64,000 nucleotides of DNA from positions 1 through 64,000 of the forward strand of contig CAVWEY010000001.1 in assembly GCA_963754135.1 (NCBI GenBank), in the 5' to 3' direction. Shown piece after piece: positions 51,988-61,519 of the stretch. The notes under the pieces are model-generated. The model did not search any database and was not told the origin of the DNA. It was given only the letters and a program-made list of their open reading frames with translations. Every line of letters begins with the position of its first letter. The first letter of the stretch is position 1. This DNA is from JAJFUI01 sp963754135. GTDB lineage: Bacteria > Planctomycetota > Planctomycetia > Pirellulales > Thermoguttaceae. Made by a program: the position numbers and the translations under genes.

Positions 51988-54556
51988 ATGCCCGCCCCCG
52001 TCTTGACCGCCCCGGAGTTGATGGCCCCGGCCGGCGACTGGGACTGCGCCAAGGCCGCCGTGGCCAACGGGGCCGACGCGGTGTACTTTGGCCTGCAAGG
52101 CGGACTGAACGCCCGCGCGCGAGCGGTCAATTTCCCGCCCGCCGAACTGCCCGGACTGATGGAATTCCTCCGCGTCCGCGGGGTGAAAGGCTACCTGACG
52201 CTCAACACGCTGGTGTTCGGCGAGGAGTTGGAAGAGGCCGAGGCGCGTGGTGCGGCTGGCCGTCGCGGCCGGCGTCGACGCCGTGCTGGTGCAAGACCTC
52301 GGCCTGCTGCGGTTGATCGGCCGGCTCTGTCCCGAGCTGCCGCTGCACGCCTCGACGCAGATGACCCTCAGCAGCAGCGAGTGCATCGAGGAAGTCGCGT
52401 CGCTGGGCGTGCGGCGGGTGGTGCTGCCGCGGGAACTTTCCATCCCCCAGATCGCCGCCATCCGCCGCCAAACCGGCATCGAGTTGGAGGCATTCGTTCA
52501 CGGCGCTCTGTGCATCAGCTACTCCGGCCAATGCCTGGCTAGCCTGACCTTCGGCGGGCGGAGCGGCAACCGCGGCCAGTGCGCGCAGCCTTGCCGCCTC
52601 CCCTACGAGGTGATCTGCGACGGCCGGCCGCTCGACTCGGGCGCAATGCGATACCCGTTGAGCCCGCACAACCTGGCCGCCTACGACCGGCTGCCGGAGT
52701 TGATCGCCGCCGGCGTCTCGGCGTTGAAGATCGAAGGGCGGCTGAAGCCGGCCGAGTACGTCGCCGCCGTCACTCGCCATTACCGCGCCGCCATCGACGC
52801 CGCTTGCCCTCACCCTAACCCTCTCCCAAGGGGAGAGGGGACGAGTGTTGCCGAGATGGAACTGGCCTTCTCCCGCGGTTTCTGCCACGGCTGGCTCGAC
52901 GGCCCGCAAGATCGCTCTCTCATTTCCGGCACAAGCTGGGCCAAGTGCGGCACGCACCTGGGCGAGGTGAGGGCCGTCCGCGGCGGCCGGGTCGCCATTC
53001 GGCTGGCCGGGCCGGTGCAGCGCGGCGACGGCGTGGTGTTCGAGGGGGACCGGGCCGAAGGGACTGAGACCGGCGGCCGAGTATACGAAATCTTCCAAGA
53101 CGGCCGACCGCTGAAACGCGCGGCCGCCGGCGGGCTGGTCGAACTCGCCTTCCGCCGCGGCACGGTCGAAGCCGGCAACGTCCGGCCCGGCCAAGGGGTG
53201 TGGAAGACCGACGATCCGCAGGCCGCCCGGCGGCTCCGCAGGAGCTATGCCGCGGGCCGGCCGTACCGCCGCGTGCCGGTGGACGTGGCGGTGGAGGCCG
53301 CCGTGGGAAGTGTGCTCCGCGTCACTGCCACCACCGCCACGGGCGCCGCCTGCCGCCTGGAATCGGCCGAGGCGTTGGCCGAGGCCGTGAAACATCCGCT
53401 CCGGGCCGAGACGCTCGTTGAGCAGTTCGGCCGGCTCGGCAACACGCCCTACCAGTTGCGCCGGCTGGAGTTGAAGCTCGATGGCCGGGTGATGGTCCCT
53501 TTGAGCGTGTTGGGAACGCTGCGGCGCGAGATGGTCCGCCAATTGCAGGCCGCTGCCGCCCAACCGCCGCCACGGGACGTGGCCGAAGAGTCGCCGCTGG
53601 CCGCACTCCGCGCCGAGGGTTCGGGGTTCAGGGTTCAGGGTTCAGATGCCCAAAATCAGCGATCATCAATCAGAAATCAGAAATCAGAAGTCCCTTATCC
53701 CTCATCCTTTATCCCGCGACTGCACGTCCTCTGCCGCTCGATGGAACAGATCGAAGCGGCGCTCAGTTGCGGCATAACGAGCGTCATTGCCGATTTTCAG
53801 GACCTCGAACGTTGTGGTGACGCCGTGCGAGCCGCACACGCCGCCCAAGCGACGATCCTCCTCGCCACCCCGCGGATCCACAAACCGGGCGAGAGTATTT
53901 GCCCCCCTCTCCCTTTGGGAGAGGGGCACCAAAATGTCTCCCCTCTCCTTTCGGGAGAGGGGCAGGGGGTGAGGGCGTCCACTGTCTTCGAGTTGCTGGC
54001 CGCCCATCGCCCCGACGGGCTGCTGGTGCGGAACCTGGCGGGACTGGGCTTCTGCCGCCGCAGCGGACTGCCGGCCGTGGCCGATTTCTCGCTCAATGCC
54101 GCCAACGACCTGACGGTCCGCTGGCTCCATGACCAGGGCGCCGGGCGGGTGACGGCTGCGTACGACCTCGGCCGGCGGCAGTTGCTCGACCTGGCCGCGG
54201 CGGTCCCGCCGGAGTGGCTCGAGGTGGTGGTCCATCGCCACACGCCGCTGTTCCACGCGGAGTATTGCCTGTTCTGCCGGACGCTCTCGCAAGGAAGCAA
54301 CCGGACCGAGTGCGGCCGGCCCTGCCGGCGGCACACGCTCAGGCTGCGGGACCGGCTGGGCGTCGAGCATCCCGTGGTGGCCGACAGCCAGTGCCGCAAC
54401 ACGGTTTTCCACGGCGACGCCGAGAGTCTCGCCGACGCCGTGCCGGCGCTGCGAGAACGGGGTGTCCGGCATTTCCGCGTCGAGTTGGCCACGAAGGGTG
54501 CCCCAGAGGAGGTCCGCTGCGTGCTCGCGGCCCAGCAACGTTTGATCGGCGGATAA
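51988..54556 (+). CDS. U32-family peptidase, frameshifted and carrying three repeat insertions
   Basis: A long member of the U32 family (RlhA/YegQ-type, which in Escherichia coli acts in rRNA hydroxylation rather than proteolysis). The first frame has LMAPAGDWDCAKAAVANGAD and VYFGLQGGLNARAR. From near 52240 the other frame has GVDAVLVQDLGLLRLI, HASTQMTLSSSECIEEVA, GQCAQPCRLPYEV and ALKIEGRLKPAEYVAAVT. C-terminally it has the conserved HRHTPLFHAEYCLFCRTLS and CRNTVFHGDAESLAD. Three stretches inside are repeat-encoded (PHPNPLPRGEG; GFRVQGS to SSFIPR; CPPLPLGEG to SGEGQGV). Without them the length is near the family's usual ~800. Confidence 0.85.
52807..52841. repeat. ccctcaccctaaccctctccc repeat in the U32 gene (copy 1)
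   Basis: The sequence cctctcccaaggggagagg is a palindrome in frame. It encodes the PHPNPLPRGEG peptide seen widely as a repeat in bacteria. Confidence 0.85.
53620..53716. repeat. ttcaggg and aatcaga tandem tracts in the U32 gene
   Basis: Three copies of ttcaggg, then ggttcagatgcc, then aatcaga-type 7-mers, then cttatccctcatccttt. All are in frame with the U32 protein and look like the repeats inside the FecR gene. Confidence 0.8.
53902..53975. repeat. cccctctcc palindromic repeats in the U32 gene (copies 2 and 3)
   Basis: Two palindromes around ctctccctttgggagag and ctctcctttcgggagag, in frame, encode PPLPLGEG and PLLSGEG peptides. Related to the 52807 repeat. Confidence 0.85.
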
Positions 54557-54557
54557 G

Positions 54558-54635
54558 GGTGGCACGCCCTGAAAGGGCGTGGTGGGCGTGAACGTTGAAA
54601 TGGCGAGCCACCACGCCCTTTCAGGGCGTGCCACC
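54558..54635. repeat. 28-base perfect inverted repeat
   Basis: ggtggcacgccctgaaaggg... (54558-54585) and its exact reverse complement (54608-54635). Each arm also contains the inner palindrome cgccctgaaagggcg. It lies between the U32 and MATE genes. Confidence 0.9.
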
Positions 54636-54658
54636 GAAACGGAAGAACCTGCAAGAGG

Positions 54659-56078
54659 ATGAACATAGTGGAAGACAGCGCGGCGACAGGCGAAGCGGCG
54701 GGCTGGTGGTCCCGTCCTTGCGGCGGGCGGGAAGTGCTACGGCTGTCGATCCCGTTGGTCACTTCGATGGCCGCCTGGACGGTGATGAACTTCATCGACC
54801 GGATGTTCCTGCTCTGGTATTCCGAGGAGTCGATGGCCGCGGTGTTGCCGGCCGGCATGTTGCACTTCTCGCTGGTCTGCTTTCCGCTGGGCATGGCCTC
54901 CTACGTCAACACGTTCGTCGCGCAGTATCATGGAGCCGGCCGGCCGCAACGGATCGGGCCTGCCGTCTGGCAGGGGGCGCGGGTGGGGCTCTACTGTATC
55001 CCGCTGTTTCTGCTGCTGATTCCCGCCGCCCCCTGGATTTTCCGGCTGGCCGGACACCAAGCCGGCCTGGCCGCCCAGGAAACGCTCTTTTTCCAGGTCT
55101 GCACCTTCGGCGCCGGGGCGGAGATCACGGCCGCCGCACTGTCCGCGCTGTTCACCGGGCTGGGCGTGACCCGCGTGGTCATGGTGGTGGACACCTCGGC
55201 CGCAATCCTCAACGGCGTGTTGGACTACGGCTGGATTTTCGGCCATTTCGGCCTGCCGGCGCTGGGAATCGAGGGGGCCGGCTGGGCCACGGTCAGCGCG
55301 CTCTGGTTCCGCGTGGCGGCCTACGCCGCCTTGACGATGCTGCCGCGCTATCGGCGGCCGTACCGGCTGTGGAGCGGCCGGCGTTTCAATGCCCCGCTGC
55401 TTCGGCGGCTATTGCGCTTCGGAGCGCACCAACGGCCTGCAACTGCTGATCGACGTGGCCGGCTTCACGCTGTTCCTGTTGATCGTGGGCCAGCTCGGCC
55501 CGAAGGAGGCCGCCGCCACAACGCTGGCGTTCAACGTCAACACCCTGGCCTTCGTGCCCATGTTCGGCCTGGCAATCGCACTGAGCACGATCGTGGGGCA
55601 ACAACTCGGACGGAACCGGCCCGAGCTGGCGTCGCGGGCGACCTGGACTTCGCTCTGGATGGCCGGGGCGTACATGGGGACGATGGCCTTGGTGTACGTG
55701 CTGCTGCCCGGCGTGCTGCTGATGGGTCACGCGGCGCACACGCCGCCGGCCAAGTTTGCCGAGCTTCGCGCCACAACCATCGTCCTCCTGCACTTCGTGG
55801 CCGTGTACTGCCTCTTCGACTCGATGAACGTGGTCTTCTCCGGGGCGTTGAAGGGGGCGGGCGACACGCGGTTCATCATGGTGGTGTCGCTGCTGCTGAC
55901 GCCGGTGCCCCTGTTGGCGGCCCTGGCCGGCATGCGCTACTGGGGCGGGGGCCTGCTCTGGTGCTGGACGGTCATCACCGTCTGGGTTTCCGCGATGGGC
56001 CTGATCTACGCCGCCCGCTTCCTCCACGGCGGCTGGCGGCAGATGCGGGTGATCAAGCCGGAACTGGTGACGGAGTGA
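54659..56078 (+). CDS. MATE-family multidrug/cation efflux transporter, frameshifted
   Basis: A ~470-residue polytopic protein with about 12 membrane helices, expected to export drugs or cations driven by an H+ or Na+ gradient. The first frame covers helices 1-6 (AWTVMNFIDRMFLLWYS; PLGMASYVNTFVAQYHG; FGAGAEITAAALSALFTGLG). Near 55425 the frame switches, after which GPKEAAATTLAFNVNTLAFV, GLAIALSTIVGQQLGRNRPE and VVFSGALKGAGDTRFIM are the second half. Repair needs one base. The two halves match the pseudo-symmetry of the family. Confidence 0.88.
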
Positions 56079-56101
56079 CGCCGAGCGGGGCACGTGGCCT
56101 T

Positions 56102-56160
56102 GTAGGACGAGTTTTCCAACTCGTCCCGGAGAACTAGACGAGTTGGAAAACTCGTCCTAC
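56102..56160. repeat. 24-base perfect inverted repeat
   Basis: gtaggacgagttttccaac... (56102-56125) and its reverse complement (56137-56160). It lies downstream of the MATE gene and can act as a terminator. Confidence 0.9.
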
Positions 56161-56252
56161 GTCATGCCCACGACAAGCACGGGCATGGCACGCACGCCCC
56201 CGACAGAGGAGGGGCGGTTGAAATTTCTCCCCGCTTGGGTCATAGTAAGGGA

Positions 56253-56334
56253 GTAGGGTGGGACAAGCGAAGCGCGGTCCCACCATCGCGGTGAAGAATT
56301 GTGGTGGGACCGCGCTCCGCTTGTCCCACCCTAC
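56253..56334. repeat. 33-base inverted repeat upstream of panD
   Basis: gtagggtgggacaagcgaag... (56253-56285) and its reverse complement (56302-56334) with one mismatch. It ends 22 bases before the panD start. Confidence 0.9.
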
Positions 56335-56356
56335 GCGGGGTTGCGATGGAGGGAGC

Positions 56357-56713
56357 ATGGGCGTACAACGGTTCATGTTGAGGTCCAAGATTCACTGTGC
56401 CACGCTGACGGGCACGGAATTGGACTACGAGGGGAGCATCGCGCTCGACCGGGACCTGATCCAGGCCGCCGAACTATTGCCCGGCGAGCAGGTCCACGTG
56501 CTGAACCTCGCCAACGGCGAGCGGCTGATTACCTACGTGATCGAGGCCCCCGCCGGCTCCGGCACGGTGATGCTCAACGGCCCGGCCGCCCGGCTAGGCT
56601 CGGTCGGCGACAAGGTCATCATCCTTGCCTACGCCGCGGCCGATGAGGAAGAGGCCCGGCGGTTGCGGCCGAAGATCGTCCACGTGGACGGGCGGAACCG
56701 GCCGGCGTGCTAG
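56357..56713 (+). CDS. panD: aspartate 1-decarboxylase precursor
   Basis: A 118-residue pyruvoyl enzyme that makes beta-alanine for pantothenate and CoA. It has RSKIHCATLTGTELDYEGSI, which holds the Gly-Ser self-cleavage site at YEGS, and the conserved NGERLITYVIEA. The start at 56357 has ggaggg upstream. The upstream repeat encodes nothing of the protein. Size and motif are typical. Confidence 0.96.
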   Translation: MGVQRFMLRSKIHCATLTGTELDYEGSIALDRDLIQAAELLPGEQVHVLNLANGERLITYVIEAPAGSGTVMLNGPAARLGSVGDKVIILAYAAADEEEARRLRPKIVHVDGRNRPAC

Positions 56714-56723
56714 ACTTGTGGTG

Positions 56724-58009
56724 ATGGAACCGACGTTCGAGCAGTTGGCGGTCGCAGCATTGCTGGGGCTGCTGGTGGGCCTGCAACGGGAGCACGCCGC
56801 CAGCGGTCTGGCCGGCATGAGGACCTTCCCCCTGATTACCCTGCTGGGCAGCCTCTCGGCCTTGCTGGCCAACCATTTCGGCGACAGTTGGATCCTGGCC
56901 GCCGGACTGTTGGGCGTGGTAGGGGTCATGGCCGTGGGGCACCTGTTCCGGCCGCAGCCCGACCCGCATCCGGGCACGACGACCGACGTGGCGATGTTGC
57001 TGATGTACGCGGTCGGGGCGTTGGTGGTGATCGGCCCGATGACGGCGGCGATTGCCGTCGGCGGCGGAGTGGCCGTGCTCTTGCAGTTCAAGCCCGAACT
57101 GCACGGCATCGCCCAGAAGCTGGGCGACAAGGACTTGCGGGCGATCATGCAGTTCGTGCTGATCACGTGCATCATCCTGCCGTTCCTGCCGGACCGGAAT
57201 TTCGGCCCGGAGCACTTGCTGCGGCTTCGCGCCCGGTGGCGGGCCAACCGCCCGGCCCCTTGGACGTGCTCAATCCGTACTGGACCTGGGTGATGGTCGT
57301 GCTGATTGTCGGCCTGAGCCTGGGGGGCTACATCGTCTACAAGTTTTTCGGGCAGAACGCCGGGATTCTGCTGGGGGGGATTCTGGGCGGGACGATTTCC
57401 AGCACCGCCACCACCCTCAGTTACGCTCGCGGCACGCGCGACGACCCGATCCGCGCCCGAACCGCCTCGATCGTGATCATGGTCGCCTCGACGGTGATGT
57501 ACGTGCGGATCATGGCGGCGGTGGCCGTGGTGTCGCCGGAGTTTCTCCAGACGCTCGCGCCGCCGTTGGCGGTCCTGATGGTTCTGACGCTGCTGCCGGC
57601 CCTGGCGCTGTGGTATCGCGTGCGGCGGCACTCGGCGCCGATGCCCGAACAGAAGAACCCCACCCAACTGGGCTCGGCGGTCGTTTTCGGGCTGCTCTAC
57701 GCGGCGGTCCTGCTGGCCTTGGCCGCGGCGAAGCTGTATTGGAACGGCCGGGGGCTGTACGCCGTGGCCTTCCTCTCCGGCCTGCCGGAAGTGGACGCGA
57801 TCACCCTCTCGACGGCGCGCATGGTCTCCACCGATTCGCTGGCGCCCTCCGACGGCTGGCGGATGCTCGTGGTGGCGGCGATGGCCAACCTGGCGTCGAA
57901 GGCGGGCATTGCCGGGCTGCTGGGCGGCTGGCGCCTGTTGGGCCGCATCGCGATCTTGTTCGCCATTCCACTGATCGGCGGCGCGGTGCTGTTAGCTCTC
58001 TGGCGCTGA
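56724..58009 (+). CDS. MgtC/DUF4010-family membrane protein, frameshifted
   Basis: A ~428-residue protein. The first part is the MgtC/SapB domain (LAVAALLGLLVGLQREHA; AGMRTFPLITLLGSLSALL). Then come DUF4010 helices. The frame breaks near 57245, after FGPEHLLRLRARWRA. The second frame continues with VLNPYWTWVMVVLIVGLSLGG, GGTISSTATTLSYARGTRDD and LSGLPEVDAITLSTARM. Nine or ten helices in all. Function unknown; related proteins are implicated in Mg2+ and stress homeostasis. It starts 10 bases after panD. Confidence 0.85.
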
Positions 58010-58310
58010 CCGAAACCTCTGCGGTCTTTGTACTCTTTTGCGGCTGTAAGGACGCCGTTACCTGTCGATGTGCCCTTGTTCGGGCCACATCGGGTGGATA
58101 GACTCAATCCCAAGATGCCACGGTCGCCCGCGCCATCACCCCACCAAATGGGGAAGGGGGCCTCGCAGACGGCCTTTGACGCATTCAACGCTGGGCGAGC
58201 CGGTATTCGCCCCCCCCTGTGGGCCATTTCGCTTGCAACGGAAACTGCGGCTTTTACAATAGGAGTAAGGGACCCCAGTTTCCCTAACCATTGAAGTCGA
58301 GAGGTGATTT
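58010..58310. other. intergenic region, no gene seen
   Basis: About 300 bases with no coding frame that I trust and no palindromic repeat of note. Promoter sequence for the gene at 58311 is expected near its end. Confidence 0.5.
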
Positions 58311-58667
58311 ATGAAACGGGCAATGCTGGGGACCCTGGTGGGCGTGGGGCTGGTGACGGCGGTGATCGCCGCGGCCGAACAGCGGGGCGAGGTCTTCGCC
58401 CAACGCCAAGCGCCGGCAGCGATGCCGCCCGCCGCCGCGGCCGGTACGGAACTGATCGTGGTGCCGATGACCCTGGGGGACAAAGGCCAGATGCTCACCG
58501 TGGTCGATCCGCGGCAGCGGGTGTTGAGCGTGTACCACATCGACGCGGCCACCGGCAAGATTGCCCTGAAGAGCGTCCGCAAGATTCAGTGGGACCTGCA
58601 AATCGACGAATTTAACAACGACAAGCCGCTCCCGCAGGAGATCCGCTCGTCGTTGGAACAGAGGTAA
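58311..58667 (+). CDS. secreted hypothetical protein
   Basis: A 118-residue protein with a signal peptide (LGTLVGVGLVTAVIAAAE) followed by a Gln/Pro/Ala-rich linker. A small beta-rich domain follows (LIVVPMTLGDKGQMLTVVDP, then RVLSVYHIDAATGKIALKSV). That domain looks like part of a beta-propeller or PQQ-type repeat. It precedes the HTH protein by 14 bases, so they probably form an operon. No family is named. Confidence 0.7.
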   Translation: MKRAMLGTLVGVGLVTAVIAAAEQRGEVFAQRQAPAAMPPAAAAGTELIVVPMTLGDKGQMLTVVDPRQRVLSVYHIDAATGKIALKSVRKIQWDLQIDEFNNDKPLPQEIRSSLEQR

Positions 58668-58681
58668 CAAGTGAGACCGCT

Positions 58682-59911
58682 ATGGCCCAGAAGTACTACA
58701 ACAGCGCCGAGACCGCCAAGCTCCTCGGCAAGAGCGTGGACGAGATCAAGAAGATGCTGGAACGCCGCGAGTTGCACGGCTACCGCGACGGCGCCGACTG
58801 GAAGTTCAAGGTGGAGGACATCGACGCGCTGGCCAAGCAGCAGCCGAAGCGTCCCGCCGAGGAAGCCGGTGGCGACGTGCTGCTGAGCGAAGTCGAGTTG
58901 GGCCAGTCCGACCCCGGGCTGTCGGGCACGGTAATCGGGATCAGCGAGGCCGGCCGCCCCACCCCCGAAAGCGACATCCGCCTGGCCGAGAGCGACATCC
59001 AGCTCGGCGACTCGAAGACTCCCATTCCTTCGAGGACTCCGATTCCCTCGAAGACCCCTATCCCCGGCAGGAAGAAGACCGACGACTCGAAGGCCCCCTT
59101 CGAGGAGTTGGACTTGACTTTGGAGGAAGACCTTACGTTGGAGGACAGCACCCTGGCGCTGGACGGCAAGCCGCCGGCAGGCCCCGGCGGCAGTTCCGTC
59201 GTGGACGTCGCCGGAAAAGGGCTGGAGGACGACGAACTGGTCCTCGGCGGCAGCGGCAAGGGGAGCGACGTCACCATCGGCGGCGACAGCGGCATCTCCC
59301 TGGTCGATCCGTCCGACAGCGGACTGTCGCTGGAAACGCCGCTGAACCTGGGCGCGGTTGCCGAGGAGTCGCTCGAACTCGGTGAGGACGACATGCTCAC
59401 CACCAGCGAGACGGCCGACGAGGGGGCCGCCACCCAACTGAAAACCGACGACGACTTCCTCTTGACCCCCCTGGAAGAAACCACCGGCGCGGAGGAGTCG
59501 GAGAGCGGATCGCAGGTGATCGCCTTGGACACCGAGGGGGACGAAGGGGCCACGATGGTCGGCGCCGCCGCCGGCGTCTCGATGGCGGCCATGCTCGACG
59601 AGGACCTCTCCACGCAGCCGGGATTGGAGATGGGTATCTCGTCGCCCCTGGCGGGCGCGCCCGTGTTAGGCGGGTCGCCGGGCGCACTGGCCGAAGGGGC
59701 CGTGCTGATGCAGCCCGCCGGCGCCATGCTCGAACCGCCCTACAGCGGTTGGCAGATCGCCGGACTGGCCATCTGCGCCGTGCTGCTGATGCTCTGCGGC
59801 ATGATGATGTACGACCTGCTGCGGACCATGTGGAGCGAGCAATCGGCCGGACCCTACTCGATCAACAGTTGGCTGATGGACACCATCCTCGGTTGGATCG
59901 AAGGGAAGTAG
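58682..59911 (+). CDS. excisionase-like helix-turn-helix protein with acidic linker and membrane helix
   Basis: A 409-residue protein. The first ~55 residues (YYNSAETAKLLGKSVDEIKK, then MLERRELHGYRDGADWKFKV and EDIDALAK) form a MerR/excisionase-type DNA-binding fold. The central ~270 residues are acidic and low-complexity, with a TPIPSR/TPIPSK/TPIPGR tandem repeat. Near the C-terminus one membrane helix (AGLAICAVLLMLCGMMMYDL) is followed by a short extracellular tail. A DNA-binding domain tethered to the membrane suggests a surface-signal-responsive regulator. It follows the secreted protein at 58311 by 14 bases. It is unlike anything I can name. Confidence 0.75.
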   Translation: MAQKYYNSAETAKLLGKSVDEIKKMLERRELHGYRDGADWKFKVEDIDALAKQQPKRPAEEAGGDVLLSEVELGQSDPGLSGTVIGISEAGRPTPESDIRLAESDIQLGDSKTPIPSRTPIPSKTPIPGRKKTDDSKAPFEELDLTLEEDLTLEDSTLALDGKPPAGPGGSSVVDVAGKGLEDDELVLGGSGKGSDVTIGGDSGISLVDPSDSGLSLETPLNLGAVAEESLELGEDDMLTTSETADEGAATQLKTDDDFLLTPLEETTGAEESESGSQVIALDTEGDEGATMVGAAAGVSMAAMLDEDLSTQPGLEMGISSPLAGAPVLGGSPGALAEGAVLMQPAGAMLEPPYSGWQIAGLAICAVLLMLCGMMMYDLLRTMWSEQSAGPYSINSWLMDTILGWIEGK

Positions 59912-59917
59912 CTGTCA

Positions 59918-60085
59918 GCGGTCAGCTTTCAGCTTTCAGCCATGCGCATAGGCCGGGTGCCATGCCCACGCTTGCCGTGGGCATGTCGAAAGCACAGCAA
60001 GATCACCACATGCCCACGGCAAGCGTGGGCATGGCACCCGTTGCGAACCCCAAGAGGTGGTGGCTGATGGCTGAAAGCTGACCGC
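59918..60085. repeat. nested inverted repeats
   Basis: The outer pair is gcggtcagctttcagc (59918-59933) with gctgaaagctgaccgc (60070-60085), exact. The inner pair is gggtgccatgcccacgcttg... (59955-59985) with its exact 31-base reverse complement (60009-60039). They lie between the HTH gene and larE. Confidence 0.9.
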
Positions 60086-60095
60086 TTATTTCACG

Positions 60096-60932
60096 ATGGA
60101 ACTTTCTCCCGAGCTTGCCCAAAAACGCGACCGGCTGCTGGAACTCTTGCGCGGCTACGGCAGTTGCGCGGTGGCGTTCTCCGGCGGGCTGGATAGCAGC
60201 GTGCTGGCCAAGGCGGCGCAGTTGGCCTTGGGCGACCGCGCGGTGGCCGTCACCGGCCGGAGCGCGAGCATGGCGGCCGGCGAATTGGAGGAGGCCGCGG
60301 AACTGGCCCGGCAGATCGGCATCCGCCACGAGACGGTCGCCACCGGCGAGCTTTCCCTGCCCGCTTACCAGGCCAATCAGCCCGACCGCTGCTACCACTG
60401 CAAGATGGAATTGTTCGCCCAGGTGGAAGCGGCTGCCGGGCGATTCGGCGCGGCGGTCGTGGCCGACGGCAGCAATCAGGACGACCAGGGGGATTACCGG
60501 CCGGGGCTACGCGCCCTGCGGGAGCGGAACGTCCGCAGCCCGCTGGCCGAGTGTGGATTCACGAAGCTGGAGCTTCGCCGGCTGGCCGAGTGGTGGGGCC
60601 TGCCGGTCCACGACAAGCCGGCCACTCCCTGCTTGAGCAGCCGCATCGCCTACGGCCAGCAGGTCACGCCCGAGCGGCTCCAGATGATCGACCGGGCGGA
60701 GCGGTTCCTGCGGGAGCGGGGACTGCGGCCCTTGCGGGTCCGCTACCACGAGGGGGACCTCGCCCGGATCGAGGTCCCGCCCGACCAACTGCCCCGGCTG
60801 GCCGAGCCGGAGTTCCGCCGCGAACTGGTCGAGTATCTCCGCTCGCTGGGCTTCAAGTACGTCGCGCTCGATCTGGAAGGATTCCGCAGCGGCAGCATGA
60901 ACGCCGTGCTGAAGATGGGGGACAAACGTTAG
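60096..60932 (+). CDS. larE: LarE-type sulfur transferase (nickel-pincer cofactor synthesis)
   Basis: A 278-residue ATP-pyrophosphatase that transfers sulfur from its own cysteine to the pyridinium cofactor of lactate racemase. It has the PP-loop VAFSGGLDSSVLAKAAQLAL, and RCYHCKMELF. The sacrificial cysteine is in ATPCLSSRIAYG, and VADGSNQDDQGDYRPG also matches. LarB and LarC are not in the window. The stop overlaps the convergent toxin gene by 4 bases. Confidence 0.9.
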   Translation: MELSPELAQKRDRLLELLRGYGSCAVAFSGGLDSSVLAKAAQLALGDRAVAVTGRSASMAAGELEEAAELARQIGIRHETVATGELSLPAYQANQPDRCYHCKMELFAQVEAAAGRFGAAVVADGSNQDDQGDYRPGLRALRERNVRSPLAECGFTKLELRRLAEWWGLPVHDKPATPCLSSRIAYGQQVTPERLQMIDRAERFLRERGLRPLRVRYHEGDLARIEVPPDQLPRLAEPEFRRELVEYLRSLGFKYVALDLEGFRSGSMNAVLKMGDKR

Positions 60933-61273
60933 CCGCCCATGAATCTGGTATCAACCAGCGCGCTCAAGAGCAACTTCACTTTGCCATCGTCTTCTGGGCG
61001 AAGTCTGCCAAGCCGCTTCTCAACCAACGACTCTGCTACGGTGGCGATCAGTGTTTTCAACCAAGTCGGCTTTACGAGTCCCGCTTCCCTCCATTTGTCC
61101 AGCCGGAGTCCGTGTGGTTCAGTGCGGCCTGTCAGAGGCACGACGACAATGTCGCCGTGCCGCATCGAGAATTCGAGCGGACTAACGACGAGCACCGGGC
61201 GACGCTTCTCGCTCGTCAGATCGGTGAACGGAAAACGGACAAGAACCACGTCACCAGTCTTACAGGCTGTCAT
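60929..61273 (-). CDS. MazF/PemK-type toxin
   Basis: A 114-residue endoribonuclease-type toxin (mRNA cleavage). It has GDVVLVRFPFTDLTSEKRRP, PVLVVSPLEFSMRHGDIVVV, LTGRTEPHGLRL, and the C-terminal Arg/Leu-rich helix (LVEKRLGRLRPEDDGKVKLL). ATG 61273 was chosen; an in-frame ATG at 61291 is the alternative. The gene overlaps the antitoxin gene by 14 bases. Confidence 0.88.
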   Translation of the reverse strand: MTACKTGDVVLVRFPFTDLTSEKRRPVLVVSPLEFSMRHGDIVVVPLTGRTEPHGLRLDKWREAGLVKPTWLKTLIATVAESLVEKRLGRLRPEDDGKVKLLLSALVDTRFMGG

Positions 61274-61457
61274 AGACTGCGTCTTCCTCATCGTCCCAGG
61301 CGTTTGCCAAAGTCTGTTCCTGAATTTTCAGCCATCCGGCATCTCCTGCCGGTTCGTCATCCTCGAACAAGACAATCACGTTGCAGGGAGGAATGCCCTT
61401 GGCGTTCTCTGGAATCTGGATTTCTTTGCCGTCGTAGGTTGCTCGAACAGCCAACAT
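61260..61457 (-). CDS. antitoxin partner of the MazF-type toxin
   Basis: A 65-residue acidic protein (MLAVRATYDGKEIQIPENAK) with a C-terminal DDEEDAVYDSL tail. The aaggagcagg upstream of 61457 supports the start. It overlaps the toxin gene by 14 bases and precedes it, as is usual for such pairs. It has no obvious DNA-binding motif of the MazE type, so it belongs to another antitoxin family. Confidence 0.8.
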   Translation of the reverse strand: MLAVRATYDGKEIQIPENAKGIPPCNVIVLFEDDEPAGDAGWLKIQEQTLANAWDDEEDAVYDSL

Positions 61458-61519
61458 GTTCCTGCTCCTTCTCGATTGCCCCCAAGATGATGATACGTGA
61501 CGTTCTCGCCGAAGTCAAC

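Noticed and set aside
56724..58009. Two separate membrane protein genes
   Set aside because: The two halves complete one MgtC/DUF4010 protein, and the break is one base in a G/C-rich stretch.
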